Of a stretch of 7,516 bases of DNA, positions 1 to 6,686 are shown in pieces. The notes under the pieces were generated by a model. It was not told the origin of the DNA. It made no database searches and saw only the letters and a list, made by a program, of their open reading frames with translations. Numbering within the stretch: the first letter of the stretch is position 1; each line of letters begins with the position of its first letter. A program made the position numbers and the translations under genes. The stretch comes from an uncultured Porphyromonas sp. (lineage in GTDB: Bacteria > Bacteroidota > Bacteroidia > Bacteroidales > Porphyromonadaceae): the NCBI GenBank assembly GCA_947253195.1, contig CAMXXM010000062.1, forward strand, positions 1-7,516. The letters run 5' to 3'.

Positions 1-46
1 CACCCATAAGGTTTCGTCGGCAGCGTCAGATGTGTATAAGAGACAG
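1..46 (+). other. Illumina Nextera/Tn5 library adapter left at contig end (not genomic)
   Basis: Positions 14-46 match the whole 33-nt Nextera Read 1 transposase adapter, recalled from memory. Positions 28-46 are the 19-bp hyperactive Tn5 mosaic end (AGATGTGTATAAGAGACAG). The bases before it fit the P5 side of a dual-indexed library: CAC at 1-3 is the end of the P5 primer and 4-13 (CCATAAGGTT) has the length of a 10-nt i5 index. The first genomic base is therefore about 47. The artefact creates a spurious ATG at 32 that is in frame with the next gene and would add MYKRQ, translated from mosaic-end sequence. The 1-13 assignment is inference; the adapter match is direct. Confidence 0.97.
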
Positions 47-844
47 ATCTCATATATCCGCATTATGAACGAGCAGAAACCCAAACGACTAAAAAGCTGG
101 CAGGGCTGGCTCCTCTTCGGAGCCGTCCTCGTGATCGTCTTCTTACTGGGACTCTTTGCTGCCTCAGTGACAGAGAGACGCGCAGAGATCCGATCGATCT
201 ATGCCAATAAGAAGATCGACATTGAGCCGGGCGAGGCAAAGAGCGAGGTCTACGGCATCAATTATCCCCGAGAGTACGACACCTGGAGGGAGACCGCAGA
301 CACGACCTTTGAGAGCCGACACAATGGGAGCAAGGCGGTGGATGTGCTGGCAGAGCGACCGGAGATGGTCGTCCTGTGGGCAGGATACGCCTTCAGCCGC
401 GACTACTCCACCCCGCGAGGGCATATGCACGCTATCGAGGACGTCACCAATACCCTGCGAACGGGTACCCCGGGACTTCCGGACGGGGAGGATCTCCAGC
501 CTGCCACATGCTGGACCTGCAAGGGTCCGGATGTGCCGAGGATGATGCAGCAGGTGGGGCTGCAGGAGTTTTATCAGAAACGCTGGTCCGACTGGGGAAG
601 CGAGATAGTCAATCCCATCGGCTGCGCCGACTGCCACGATGCTGAGACGATGGAGCTGCACATCAGCCGCCCGGCACTCGTAGAGGCTATGGAGCGTCGC
701 GGGATCGACATTACCAAGGCTTCTCACCAAGAGATGCGCTCTCTCGTCTGTGCTCAGTGTCACGTCGAGTACTACTTCAAGAAGGACGGTAACTACCTCA
801 CCTTCCCGTGGGACAAGGGGATGACCTTTGAGGAGGTGGAGGCT

Positions 845-873
845 TACTACGACTAGCAGGACTACTACGACTA
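845..873 (+). repeat. 11-bp direct repeat flanking the nrfA amber codon
   Basis: TACTACGACTA occurs at 845-855 and again at 863-873, offset by exactly 18 nt (six codons). The first two bases of the TAG stop (854-855) are the last two bases of the left copy. The repeat encodes the local YYD..YYDY peptide, so part of the similarity comes from the protein. It could also have templated the mutation by misalignment; that is inference. Confidence 0.8.
854..856 (+). other. In-frame amber codon within nrfA
   Basis: TAG lies in the nrfA frame between AYYD and QDYYDYIHPL. The frame stays open on both sides and homology to NrfA continues without a gap, so this is a single-codon lesion and not a frameshift or deletion. 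GAG, AAG, CAG or TGG could each become TAG by one substitution; the E. coli alignment (YYDKIAF, from memory) suggests an ancestral Lys or Glu. Confidence 0.9.
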
Positions 874-1613
874 CATCCATCCGCTGAGCAAGGCGCACAT
901 CCTCAAGGCTCAGCACCCGGACTACGAGCTGGCACAGCACGGGATCCATGCTCAGAGAGGAGTCTCCTGCGCAGACTGCCATATGCCGTACATCAGCGAG
1001 GGGGGCGTAAAGTTTAGCAACCACCACATCATGAGTCCTCTTGCTCACATCGACCGTACCTGTCAGACCTGCCACCGTGAGAGCGAGGAGGAGCTGCTAA
1101 AGAACGTCTACGACCGGCAGGAGAAAGCACTTGAGGTACGAAACAGCCTCGAGAGGGAGCTCTCCAGAGCACATATAGAGGCAGCCTTTGCCTGGGCAAA
1201 GGGAGCGACGGAGAGCCAGATGGCGCCGGTGCTCAAGCTGATCCGGGAGAGTCAATTCCGCTGGGATTACGGGGTGGCAAGCCATGGTGCGTCATTCCAC
1301 GCCCCACAGGAGGTGACGCGTATCCTGAGCGGTGGATTGGAGAGAGCTCTTCAGGCTCGGGTAAAGCTGGCTCAGGTACTGGCGCAAAATGGTTTCACCG
1401 GCGAGGTACCAATGCCTGACATCAGCACGAAGGAGAAGGCACAGAAGTACATTGGTCTTGATATGAATAAGCTTCGGGAAAAGAAGGAGGACTTCAAGAA
1501 AACCATCGTCCCGAAGTGGATCGAAGAGGCCAAGGCTAAGGGCAATATCTACACTGCCTCCAATCAGTGAGCCCCATTGCCACAAGGACAATATGGGTAT
1601 CATCTACACTGAG

Positions 1614-1643
1614 AAGAGACGTTCTCCGATGGCTACGTCTCTT
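1614..1643 (+). promoter_or_regulatory. Stem-loop in the nrfA-ccs1 intergenic gap
   Basis: AAGAGACGT (1614-1622) and ACGTCTCTT (1635-1643) are perfectly complementary: a 9-bp stem with a 12-nt loop, inside the 95-bp gap between nrfA and ccs1. No T tract follows (next bases GCCCTAAAGGG, a second tiny 4-bp hairpin), so it is not a typical intrinsic terminator. It could be an attenuator, an RNA-processing or stability element that sets the NrfA to Ccs1 ratio, or chance. Confidence 0.45.
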
Positions 1644-1665
1644 GCCCTAAAGGGAAGTCGTCGCG

Positions 1666-2940
1666 ATGAGTAAGGAAAACAGCCTCTGGAGCGGGAGATG
1701 GGGCTACAGAGAGGGCTGGGTCATCACAGGCGGATTGCTCCTGATCGCACTTCTTTGGCAGGGCATCCTCGGTCCGCTGCCGGGAGGGATGATCCCCCAC
1801 TCGACCGTCATCGGAGCTGTCATCATCCTTGTATTGACAGCAGGGATCTGCACCGGTCTCAGGGAGCGGAGAGTGGTGCCGGAGGCGATCCGATACCTCT
1901 TTAGCCCTGCAGCCACCATCTGCAGCATCACCCTCTTTATGGGGGTGACCTTATTGGCAGGACTGACGACGCAGGTGCCGCCGGAGATGGCCATCGGGAT
2001 GGGAGGAGTACTTCATCATATGGGAGCCACCTCTGTGGTACACTCCTACCCCTTCGTCACCTCATACCTCTACCTGCTACTTGTCTTGCTCTGCGTGACG
2101 ATGCGCCGCGTGTGGCACTTCCGCCGACCGATCCGTGACGGTGCCTTTGTACTCAATCACCTGGGACTCGCCTACTTCCTCACTTTTGCCCTCCTCAGCT
2201 CCAGTGCCATAGAGCGTTACCGGATGACCATTGCCGAGGGCGACACTGAGTGGAGAGGACTGATCGATGGGCATCAGGAACCGGTGGAGCTACCGATAGC
2301 GATCGAGCTCAAGGACTTCCGGATGGAGGAGTATCCGCCCAAGCTGATGCTCCTTGACGGCACAGAGGGGCCGGTAAAGGGGAAAGGCGGCACACCCCTT
2401 GAGCTGCTCCTCGATCAGCCACTCCCGCAGAGCGGTCTGCTCGGTCAGTGGCACGTGACGGTAGATGAGCGACTTCCCCTCGCCGCACCGGTTATGAGTG
2501 GCGACACCCTGCGCTATGTCGAGTAGGGCAGCGATGGTGCGACGACGGCGGCACACGTCATAGTCTCACGAGAGGGAGACGAGCCTATCTCGGGATGGGT
2601 CAGCAATGGCAGTTACCTCATCCCCTATCGTGCTCTCACACTCAAGGACAATCTGACCCTCGTGATGCCGGAGTGCGAGCCGAAGCAGTACTACTCCGAC
2701 GTCGCCTACTACACCCGGGAGGGAAGCACCGGTCAGGCAACGATCTCAGTCAATAGTCCTCTACGACTCGGCGAATGGTACATCTATCAGCTCAGCTACG
2801 ACGAGCGGAAGGGGCGATGGAGCGACTTGACTCAGCTGGAGCTGGTGAGAGACCCTTATATGCCGCACATTTACATCGGCTTGGTGATGCTCCTGCTCGG
2901 GGCGATCTTACTCATATTCAGTCCGCCTACGGATAAGTAA
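1666..2940 (+). pseudogene. resB: Cytochrome c biogenesis protein Ccs1/ResB, full length but interrupted by in-frame TAG
   Basis: Ccs1 (ResB) pairs with CcsA to carry haem across the inner membrane and attach it to CxxCH sites of apocytochromes c (system II). With the TAG read through, the frame has 424 codons. Hydrophobic segments lie at about 18-37, 46-64, 79-100, 128-147 and 160-180. A large extracytoplasmic domain follows, then a C-terminal membrane segment at about 400-418. HSYPF at 126-130 precedes the fourth segment. The stretch GEWYIYQLSYDERKGRWSD followed by LVRDP near the end is typical of Bacteroidota ResB. The amber is codon 287, in the extracytoplasmic domain; a truncated form would lose the rest of that domain and the last membrane segment. 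ATG 1666 is supported by an in-frame stop at 1648-1650 just upstream. The TAA at 2938-2940 overlaps the ccsA start. Family call is firm; functional state is uncertain. Confidence 0.87.
2524..2526 (+). other. In-frame amber codon within ccs1/resB
   Basis: TAG falls between RYVE and GSDGATTAAHVIV in the ccs1 frame. The following 137 codons are open to the natural TAA and carry ResB-like sequence, so the lesion is a single codon. The ancestral residue cannot be told from this sequence alone. Confidence 0.88.
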
Positions 2941-3752
2941 TGGATCAGATACTCAACCTATTGTCACAGACCCACTGGGATCACTTCGTCTGGTACGGCG
3001 TGACAGTGATACTCCTCTCCGCCGTGGGAGCCGGTATGGGCTGGACCAGGCGTCGACCGCTCGCTCTACTCTTCTCCACCGCAGCACTCCTCGTCATGAC
3101 CTACTTCATTGCCGGAATGTGGGTCAGCCTTGGGCGTCCGCCGATGCGGACACAGGGCGAGACGAGACTGCTCTACTCCTTCTTCGTCCTGATCGCTGGT
3201 ATCCTCGTCTACAGCCGATGGAGGTATCGGTGGATCCTCTCCTTCAGCACCATACTGGCGACAGTCTTCATCATCATCAATATCGTCAAGCCTCAGATCC
3301 ACTCCAAGACGATGATGGCGGCACTTGCGAGCCCCTACTTTGTCCCCCATGTGATCTCCTATATGTTTGCCTACGGGATGCTTGGCATCTCACTGATTAT
3401 CGGGCTCTACGCCGCGTACAAGAGGTCCGGCGACCATACGGAGCTGCTGAGGGTGATGGACAATCTCGCCTATACCGGCATCGGATTTCTCCTGATCGGG
3501 CTGATCCTCGGCGCAATCTGGGCAAAAGCAGCTTGGGGGACTTACTGGGGATGGGATCCAAAGGAGACTTGGGCAGCGATAACTCTCGCTGCATACCTGC
3601 TCTTCCTCCACCACAGGAAGTTTCACCCGGCAGACCTCAAGACCTCGATCCTGCTGCTTATCCTAAGCTTTCTCTTCCTGCAGATGTGCTGGTACGGGGT
3701 CAATTACCTCCCCTCCGCCAAGGGCAGCATCCACACCTACGGGACGACATAA
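2940..3752 (+). CDS. ccsA: Cytochrome c biogenesis protein CcsA/ResC (system II haem handling protein)
   Basis: A 270-residue multi-pass inner-membrane protein of the CcsA/CcmF/CcmC haem-handling family. Its signature is the Trp-rich WWD segment W199-G-T-Y-W203-G-W205-D206-P-K-E-T-W211, which presents haem on the periplasmic side. His137 (PHVISY) and His265 (SIHTYG) flank that segment in the positions expected for the family's external haem ligands; equivalence is from family knowledge. Most of the rest is hydrophobic helices. The start ATG shares its A with the ccs1 stop (TAATG), so translation is probably coupled to ccs1. No internal stop is seen, unlike its two upstream partners. Because the ccs1 amber lies about 400 nt upstream, premature termination there could weaken coupled translation of this gene. 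With nrfA upstream, its main client is likely NrfA. Confidence 0.94.
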   Translation: MDQILNLLSQTHWDHFVWYGVTVILLSAVGAGMGWTRRRPLALLFSTAALLVMTYFIAGMWVSLGRPPMRTQGETRLLYSFFVLIAGILVYSRWRYRWILSFSTILATVFIIINIVKPQIHSKTMMAALASPYFVPHVISYMFAYGMLGISLIIGLYAAYKRSGDHTELLRVMDNLAYTGIGFLLIGLILGAIWAKAAWGTYWGWDPKETWAAITLAAYLLFLHHRKFHPADLKTSILLLILSFLFLQMCWYGVNYLPSAKGSIHTYGTT

Positions 3753-3758
3753 GTGACA

Positions 3759-3778
3759 CATCCGTGACAAAACGGATG
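3759..3778 (+). terminator. Possible weak terminator hairpin after ccsA
   Basis: CATCCGT (3759-3765) pairs with ACGGATG (3772-3778) around a 6-nt loop, starting 6 nt after the ccsA stop. The place suits a terminator for the nrfA-ccs1-ccsA unit, but there is no T tract downstream and the stem is short. Confidence 0.35.
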
Positions 3779-3803
3779 CCTCCAAGGGACATCCTGTCTC
3801 CTC

Positions 3804-3856
3804 GTCTGACATTGGGGTCGGACAGCTCTGTCAGCATAATATCCTAATTGTCAGAC
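3804..3856 (+). promoter_or_regulatory. Inverted-repeat cluster upstream of the small heat-shock gene
   Basis: The 200-bp gap 3753-3952 has no gene but several short inverted repeats. GTCTGACA (3804-3811) is perfectly complementary to TGTCAGAC (3849-3856). Its inner CTGACA (3806-3811) can instead pair with TGTCAG (3829-3834). GACAG (3821-3825) can also pair with CTGTC (3828-3832). Further downstream TATGCTT (3883-3889) matches AAGCATA (3940-3946), whose right arm ends 6 nt before the hsp20 start. Such competing pairings suit a regulated leader or operator, but no promoter box was clear here and chance is possible. Confidence 0.35.
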
Positions 3857-3952
3857 CTCTGCACACGGCATCGATCTTGTCCTATGCTTAGTGTCGATGG
3901 CTTCTGAGCCTGAGACTGAATAGGAAAGTAAACCAACTAAAGCATAAGAATT

Positions 3953-4432
3953 ATGACACGTACAGGATTCGATCTCTTCAACGATCTCTTTTTCAACGAC
4001 AACTTCCTCCGTCCCGACTACAGCACCACGCGCGGAACCTCCAGCCCAGCGACCAACGTGATCGAGGAGGAGGATGCGTACAAGCTTCAGGTATCGGCAC
4101 CCGGCTTCACGAAGGCGGATGTAGATGTGAAGCTTGACCAGGACGGCAACCTCGTGATCTCGCTGGACAAGAGGAGCGAGGAGAAGACGGCCGACACCGA
4201 TGAGGGCAAGACCACAGACTCCAAGCAGGTGGCTACGACCGACCAAAAGCCGGTACACTACCTCCGTCGGGAGTTTTACCACCAGAGCTCGATGCAGCGC
4301 TTCTCCCTCCCCGAGGATGCGGACGCTGACAGCATCCGAGCGAAGATGAAGGACGGCATCCTCGAGGTGGTGATCCCCAAGGTAAAGCCTGAGGTGAAAC
4401 CGAGCATCGAGAGAGCCATCAGCATCGACTAA
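3953..4432 (+). CDS. hsp20: Small heat-shock protein, Hsp20/alpha-crystallin family
   Basis: An ATP-independent holdase chaperone that binds unfolding proteins in the cytoplasm as oligomers. The 159 residues show a short Phe-rich N-terminal arm (FDLFNDLFFNDNF, 6-18), an alpha-crystallin domain at about 34-143, and a C-terminal tail with the I-x-I oligomerisation motif (I156-S-I158). Family marks include VSAPGF (47-52), YLRREF (103-108), QRFSLPEDAD (115-124) and A130-K-M-K-D-G135-I-L137. The stretch 74-100 is a long Lys/Asp/Thr-rich loop before YLRREF. The start is the ATG at 3953, after an A-rich leader without a clear Shine-Dalgarno, as is common in Bacteroidota. It seems monocistronic, with its own leader and a strong terminator 34 nt after the stop. 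Confidence 0.93.
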   Translation: MTRTGFDLFNDLFFNDNFLRPDYSTTRGTSSPATNVIEEEDAYKLQVSAPGFTKADVDVKLDQDGNLVISLDKRSEEKTADTDEGKTTDSKQVATTDQKPVHYLRREFYHQSSMQRFSLPEDADADSIRAKMKDGILEVVIPKVKPEVKPSIERAISID

Positions 4433-4465
4433 GCGAGAGCTAAGGTTAGAGAAAAGTTTGGTAAA

Positions 4466-4512
4466 GCAAAGGGACTGCATGGAGAGGACAACTCTCTGTG
4501 CAGTCCCTTTGC
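4466..4512 (+). terminator. Strong intrinsic-type terminator hairpin after hsp20
   Basis: GCAAAGGGACTGCA (4466-4479) is perfectly complementary over 14 bp to 4499-4512. The stem continues inward for seven more pairs (4480-4486 with 4492-4498, two of them G-T) around a 5-nt loop. The descending arm includes CCCTTT, with only a short T run beyond (GCGTT). It separates hsp20 from the ftsE promoter and may work in both directions. Confidence 0.85.
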
Positions 4513-4531
4513 GTTGGAGTGTCGCGAGCCG

Positions 4532-4563
4532 TTCCCACAACAGAATGAAAATCGCTACCTTTG
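4532..4563 (+). promoter_or_regulatory. Bacteroidota sigma-AB type promoter for ftsE-lysC-menA
   Basis: TACCTTTG at 4556-4563 is an exact match to the Bacteroidota -7 box TAnnTTTG. About 20 nt upstream, TTCC at 4532-4535 sits where the weaker -33 TTTG element is expected, a poor match. Transcription would begin near 4570, giving a leader of about 30-40 nt before the ftsE ATG. It directly follows the hsp20 terminator. Confidence 0.72.
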
Positions 4564-4602
4564 CCTAAGATCCTCAGTAGGACTCATACTATACAGCAAT
4601 CA

Positions 4603-5340
4603 ATGAATATGGCTGAAAACTCTGTACTCGAGTATCGCGACGTCACCATCCGCCGGGCGGAGAATGTCATCATACGCCACACAGACCTTCAGATCAATGC
4701 GGGTGACCTCGTGTATCTGATCGGACGCGTGGGATCAGGGAAGTCAACGCTGCTCAAGACGATATACGCAGACGTGCCCATTGGCGATGGAGAGGCACAC
4801 TTCGGGAAGTTTGACCTGAGGCGGATCAAGAGACGACAGATCCCCTACCTGAGGCGCGAGATTGGGATCATCTTCCAGGACTTCCGGCTGATGTACGACC
4901 GCACGATCGAGGACAACCTAAGCTTCGTCCTCCGCGCCACCGGCTGGTCGGACAAGCGAGAGATCAGCCACCGGATCGATGAAGTGCTGGCAAATGTGGG
5001 GATGGACCACAAGGGCTACAAGCTCCCCCACGAGCTATCGGGCGGTGAGCAGCAGCGTATGGTCATCGCTCGAGCCCTGCTCAATAAGCCCAAGCTCATC
5101 CTCGCCGATGAGCCGACAGGCAACCTTGACCCGGAGACCGGGGACCAGATCTTCCGGCTATTCCAGAAGATCACCGAGAGTGGCACAGCCGTGATCATGA
5201 GCACACACAATTACGAGATGATGCGGAAGTATCCCTCCCGGATACTCAAGATCGAGGACGAGCAGCTACACGAGATGACCGTCCGTACTCCTGTGGAGGA
5301 GCAAGAGGAGCAAGAGAGTACAGAGAGCACAGAGAGATGA
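4603..5340 (+). CDS. ftsE: Cell-division ABC transporter ATPase FtsE
   Basis: FtsE is the cytoplasmic ATPase partner of FtsX; the pair activates cell-wall hydrolysis at division. The 245-residue protein has every ABC motif: Walker [10 protein letters not shown] (41-49), Q-loop Gln92 in FQDF, signature LSGGEQQR (145-152), Walker B LILADEP (165-171) followed by TGNLD, and H-loop His202 in STHN. The fold is about 220 residues; the tail after about 225 is a Glu/Gln/Ser/Thr-rich extension made by a 9-nt repeat. ATG 4603 is preferred over a TTG at 4561 because that TTG lies inside the -7 promoter box; ATG 4609 (MAENSVLEY) is equally possible. ftsX is not adjacent: the next gene is lysC, overlapping by ATGA. 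A different FtsE-like exporter ATPase (LolD/MacB type) is less likely from length and FQDFRLM, but cannot be fully excluded without ftsX. Confidence 0.85.
   Translation: MNMAENSVLEYRDVTIRRAENVIIRHTDLQINAGDLVYLIGRVGSGKSTLLKTIYADVPIGDGEAHFGKFDLRRIKRRQIPYLRREIGIIFQDFRLMYDRTIEDNLSFVLRATGWSDKREISHRIDEVLANVGMDHKGYKLPHELSGGEQQRMVIARALLNKPKLILADEPTGNLDPETGDQIFRLFQKITESGTAVIMSTHNYEMMRKYPSRILKIEDEQLHEMTVRTPVEEQEEQESTESTER
5296..5340 (+). repeat. Degenerate 9-nt tandem repeat across the ftsE end and lysC start
   Basis: Five consecutive 9-nt units start with GAG: GAGGAGCAA twice exactly (5296-5304, 5305-5313), then GAGAGTACA, GAGAGCACA and GAGAGATGA. They encode the [14 protein letters not shown] tail of FtsE, and the last unit holds the lysC ATG and the ftsE TGA. 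Gain or loss of a unit keeps the FtsE frame. Confidence 0.75.
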
Positions 5341-6686
5341 GAGATTTCTCAGAGCTGATAGTCATGAAATTTGGCGGCACCTCAGTAGGCTCCGCCGATC
5401 GCATCAAGCATGTCGCCTCGCTGATCGAGGACGATCGCTTCAAGATCGTTGTCCTCAGTGCCATGAGCGGCGTCACCAATACGCTGGTCGAGATCAGCGA
5501 CCACTTTGCCCACTCCAATGTCCAGGGCGCACTCAGCCTAATCGACGAGCTGGAGCAGAAGTACTACCACGCCATCGACACGCTCTACGCGAGCAAGGAG
5601 TCGCAGACACTGGCAAAGGTCTTCATTGACGAAGAGATGGGCTTACTCAGGAGCTTCGAGACGGAGCGCCTCTTCAGCGACTACGAGACCAAGCAGGTCC
5701 TCGGTCAGGGCGAGGTCATCTCCGTGCGGATGATGGAGCTCTACCTCAAGGAGCAGGGAAAAAATCCGATCCCCCTGAGCGCCCTCGACTTCATCTGCAC
5801 CGACCAGTACGGGGAGCCGGACTTCCCGCGCATCCAGGACCGGCTCCTGCAGACGATGGCTGACTACCCGACGGAGACGCTCTTCCTCACCGAGGGGTAC
5901 ATCTGCCTCAATGCCTACTCCGAGATGGACAACCTCAAGCGCGGCGGCAGCGACTACACCGCCACCATCATCGGCTCCGTCCTTGATGCCAAGGAGATCC
6001 AGATATGGACCGACATCGACGGGATGCACAATAACGACCCTCGTGTCGTGGAGCACACCCGACCGGTGCGGACACTCCACTACGACGAGGCGTCCGAGCT
6101 GGCCTACTTCGGTGCCAAGATCCTCCACCCCTCCTGCATCATCCCCGCCAAGATGGCAAATGTGCCGGTAAAGCTCCTCAGCACCATGGAGCCGCAGGCA
6201 AAAGGGACCCTGATCTCCAACCGCATGGACGAGGGTGCACTCAAGGCAATCGCCGCCAAGGACGGCGTCACCGTGCTGAGGATCCGCAGCACGAGACTGC
6301 TGCTCTCCTACGGCTTTTTACGCAAGGTCTTCGAGGTCTTTGAGGCCAATAGGACGCCGATCGACATGGTCACCACCAGCGAGGTATCGGTATCCGTCAG
6401 CATCACCGACACGGATCGGCTGGAGGACATCCTCGCCAATCTCCGGCGCTTCAGCACCGTCACCCTGGACTACCCGATGACCATCCTCTGTATTGCCGGT
6501 GACCTCAATTGGAAAAACGTCGGCTTCGAGTCCCGCGTCATTGAGGCGGTAAAGGATCTCCCTGTACGGATGATCTCCTTCGGGGGGTCGGACCACAACG
6601 TCTCGGTAGTGGTGCGGGCGGAGGATAAGGAGCTGGCGATGAATCAGCTCCACCAGCACCTCTTCATGGAGCCGGAGGATGAGTAG
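5337..6686 (+). CDS. lysC: Monofunctional aspartokinase with C-terminal ACT domains
   Basis: Aspartate kinase phosphorylates aspartate, the first step to lysine/diaminopimelate, threonine and methionine. The 449 residues begin with the amino-acid kinase domain: KFGGTSVG (11-18), KRGGSDYTA (201-209) and WTDIDG (224-229) followed by NNDPR. Two ACT regions follow, about 305-375 (VTVLRIRS through FLRKVFEVFEANRTPIDMVTTSEVSVSVSI) and about 385-449. The length and TTSEVSVS motif resemble lysine-inhibited LysC of E. coli, so feedback by an amino acid is likely; which one cannot be read from the sequence. No homoserine dehydrogenase domain is fused. ATG 5337 overlaps the ftsE stop as ATGA; an internal ATG at 5364 (MKFGGTSV) is an alternative. 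It ends with TAG at 6684-6686; reading past it would add only an unrelated tail of about 34 residues before TGA, so TAG is a genuine stop here. Confidence 0.94.
   Translation: MRDFSELIVMKFGGTSVGSADRIKHVASLIEDDRFKIVVLSAMSGVTNTLVEISDHFAHSNVQGALSLIDELEQKYYHAIDTLYASKESQTLAKVFIDEEMGLLRSFETERLFSDYETKQVLGQGEVISVRMMELYLKEQGKNPIPLSALDFICTDQYGEPDFPRIQDRLLQTMADYPTETLFLTEGYICLNAYSEMDNLKRGGSDYTATIIGSVLDAKEIQIWTDIDGMHNNDPRVVEHTRPVRTLHYDEASELAYFGAKILHPSCIIPAKMANVPVKLLSTMEPQAKGTLISNRMDEGALKAIAAKDGVTVLRIRSTRLLLSYGFLRKVFEVFEANRTPIDMVTTSEVSVSVSITDTDRLEDILANLRRFSTVTLDYPMTILCIAGDLNWKNVGFESRVIEAVKDLPVRMISFGGSDHNVSVVVRAEDKELAMNQLHQHLFMEPEDE

Larger units (their letters stand above)
65..1570 (+). pseudogene. nrfA: Ammonia-forming cytochrome c nitrite reductase NrfA, full length but interrupted by in-frame TAG
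   Basis: NrfA reduces nitrite to ammonium with six electrons in the periplasm, fed by menaquinol through NrfH. Read through the TAG, the frame gives 501 codons, the usual family length. Residues about 14-36 form an N-terminal hydrophobic anchor or signal. The catalytic haem site CWTCK (149-153) has the NrfA-specific Lys ligand. Four CxxCH sites follow: CADCH 187, CAQCH 229 (continuing HVEYY, calcium and active-site region), CADCH 302 and CQTCH 333. The active-site KAQH is at 281-284, and SHGASFHAP and PDISTKEKAQ lie near the C terminus. The amber is residue 264, where E. coli NrfA has Lys as I recall it. A truncated product would lack KAQH and haems 4 and 5. Another ATG at 983 could not give a working enzyme: no export signal, and only two haem sites. 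ATG 65 is chosen because the ATG at 32 is adapter. nrfH is expected upstream, beyond the contig end. Family is certain; whether the gene is dead or read through is open. Confidence 0.93.

Noticed and set aside
883..914. 7-bp stem (GCTGAGC with GCTCAGC) 26 nt after the nrfA amber, considered as a readthrough or recoding element
   Set aside because: 18-nt loop, inside conserved coding sequence (LSKAHILKAQH), and no similar structure was noticed after the ccs1 amber. Most likely chance.
164..1075. Long open frame on the - strand over nrfA
   Set aside because: No recognisable domain, low-complexity Val/Leu-rich translation, and the opposite strand encodes clear NrfA haem motifs. A GC-rich shadow.
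983..1570. Separate gene starting at ATG 983, after the nrfA amber
   Set aside because: Same frame as nrfA and it begins in the middle of the CADCHMPYI haem-4 region; no export signal. It is the 3' part of nrfA.
2662..2940. Separate small membrane protein starting at ATG 2662
   Set aside because: Same frame as ccs1 and continuous with its extracytoplasmic domain after the amber; it is the ccs1 C terminus.
3840..3952. TAnnTTTG-type promoter for hsp20
   Set aside because: Only poor matches (for example TATGCTTAG at 3883-3891) and no TTTG at the right distance, so no promoter is called.
3851..4540. 229-residue open frame on the - strand over hsp20 and its terminator
   Set aside because: It crosses the leader and the terminator hairpin, and the + strand is clearly Hsp20.
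6684..6686. TAG fully reassigned to an amino acid in this genome
   Set aside because: lysC ends with TAG at the expected length, readthrough would add an unrelated tail of about 34 residues, and menA starts across this stop. At most partial suppression is compatible.
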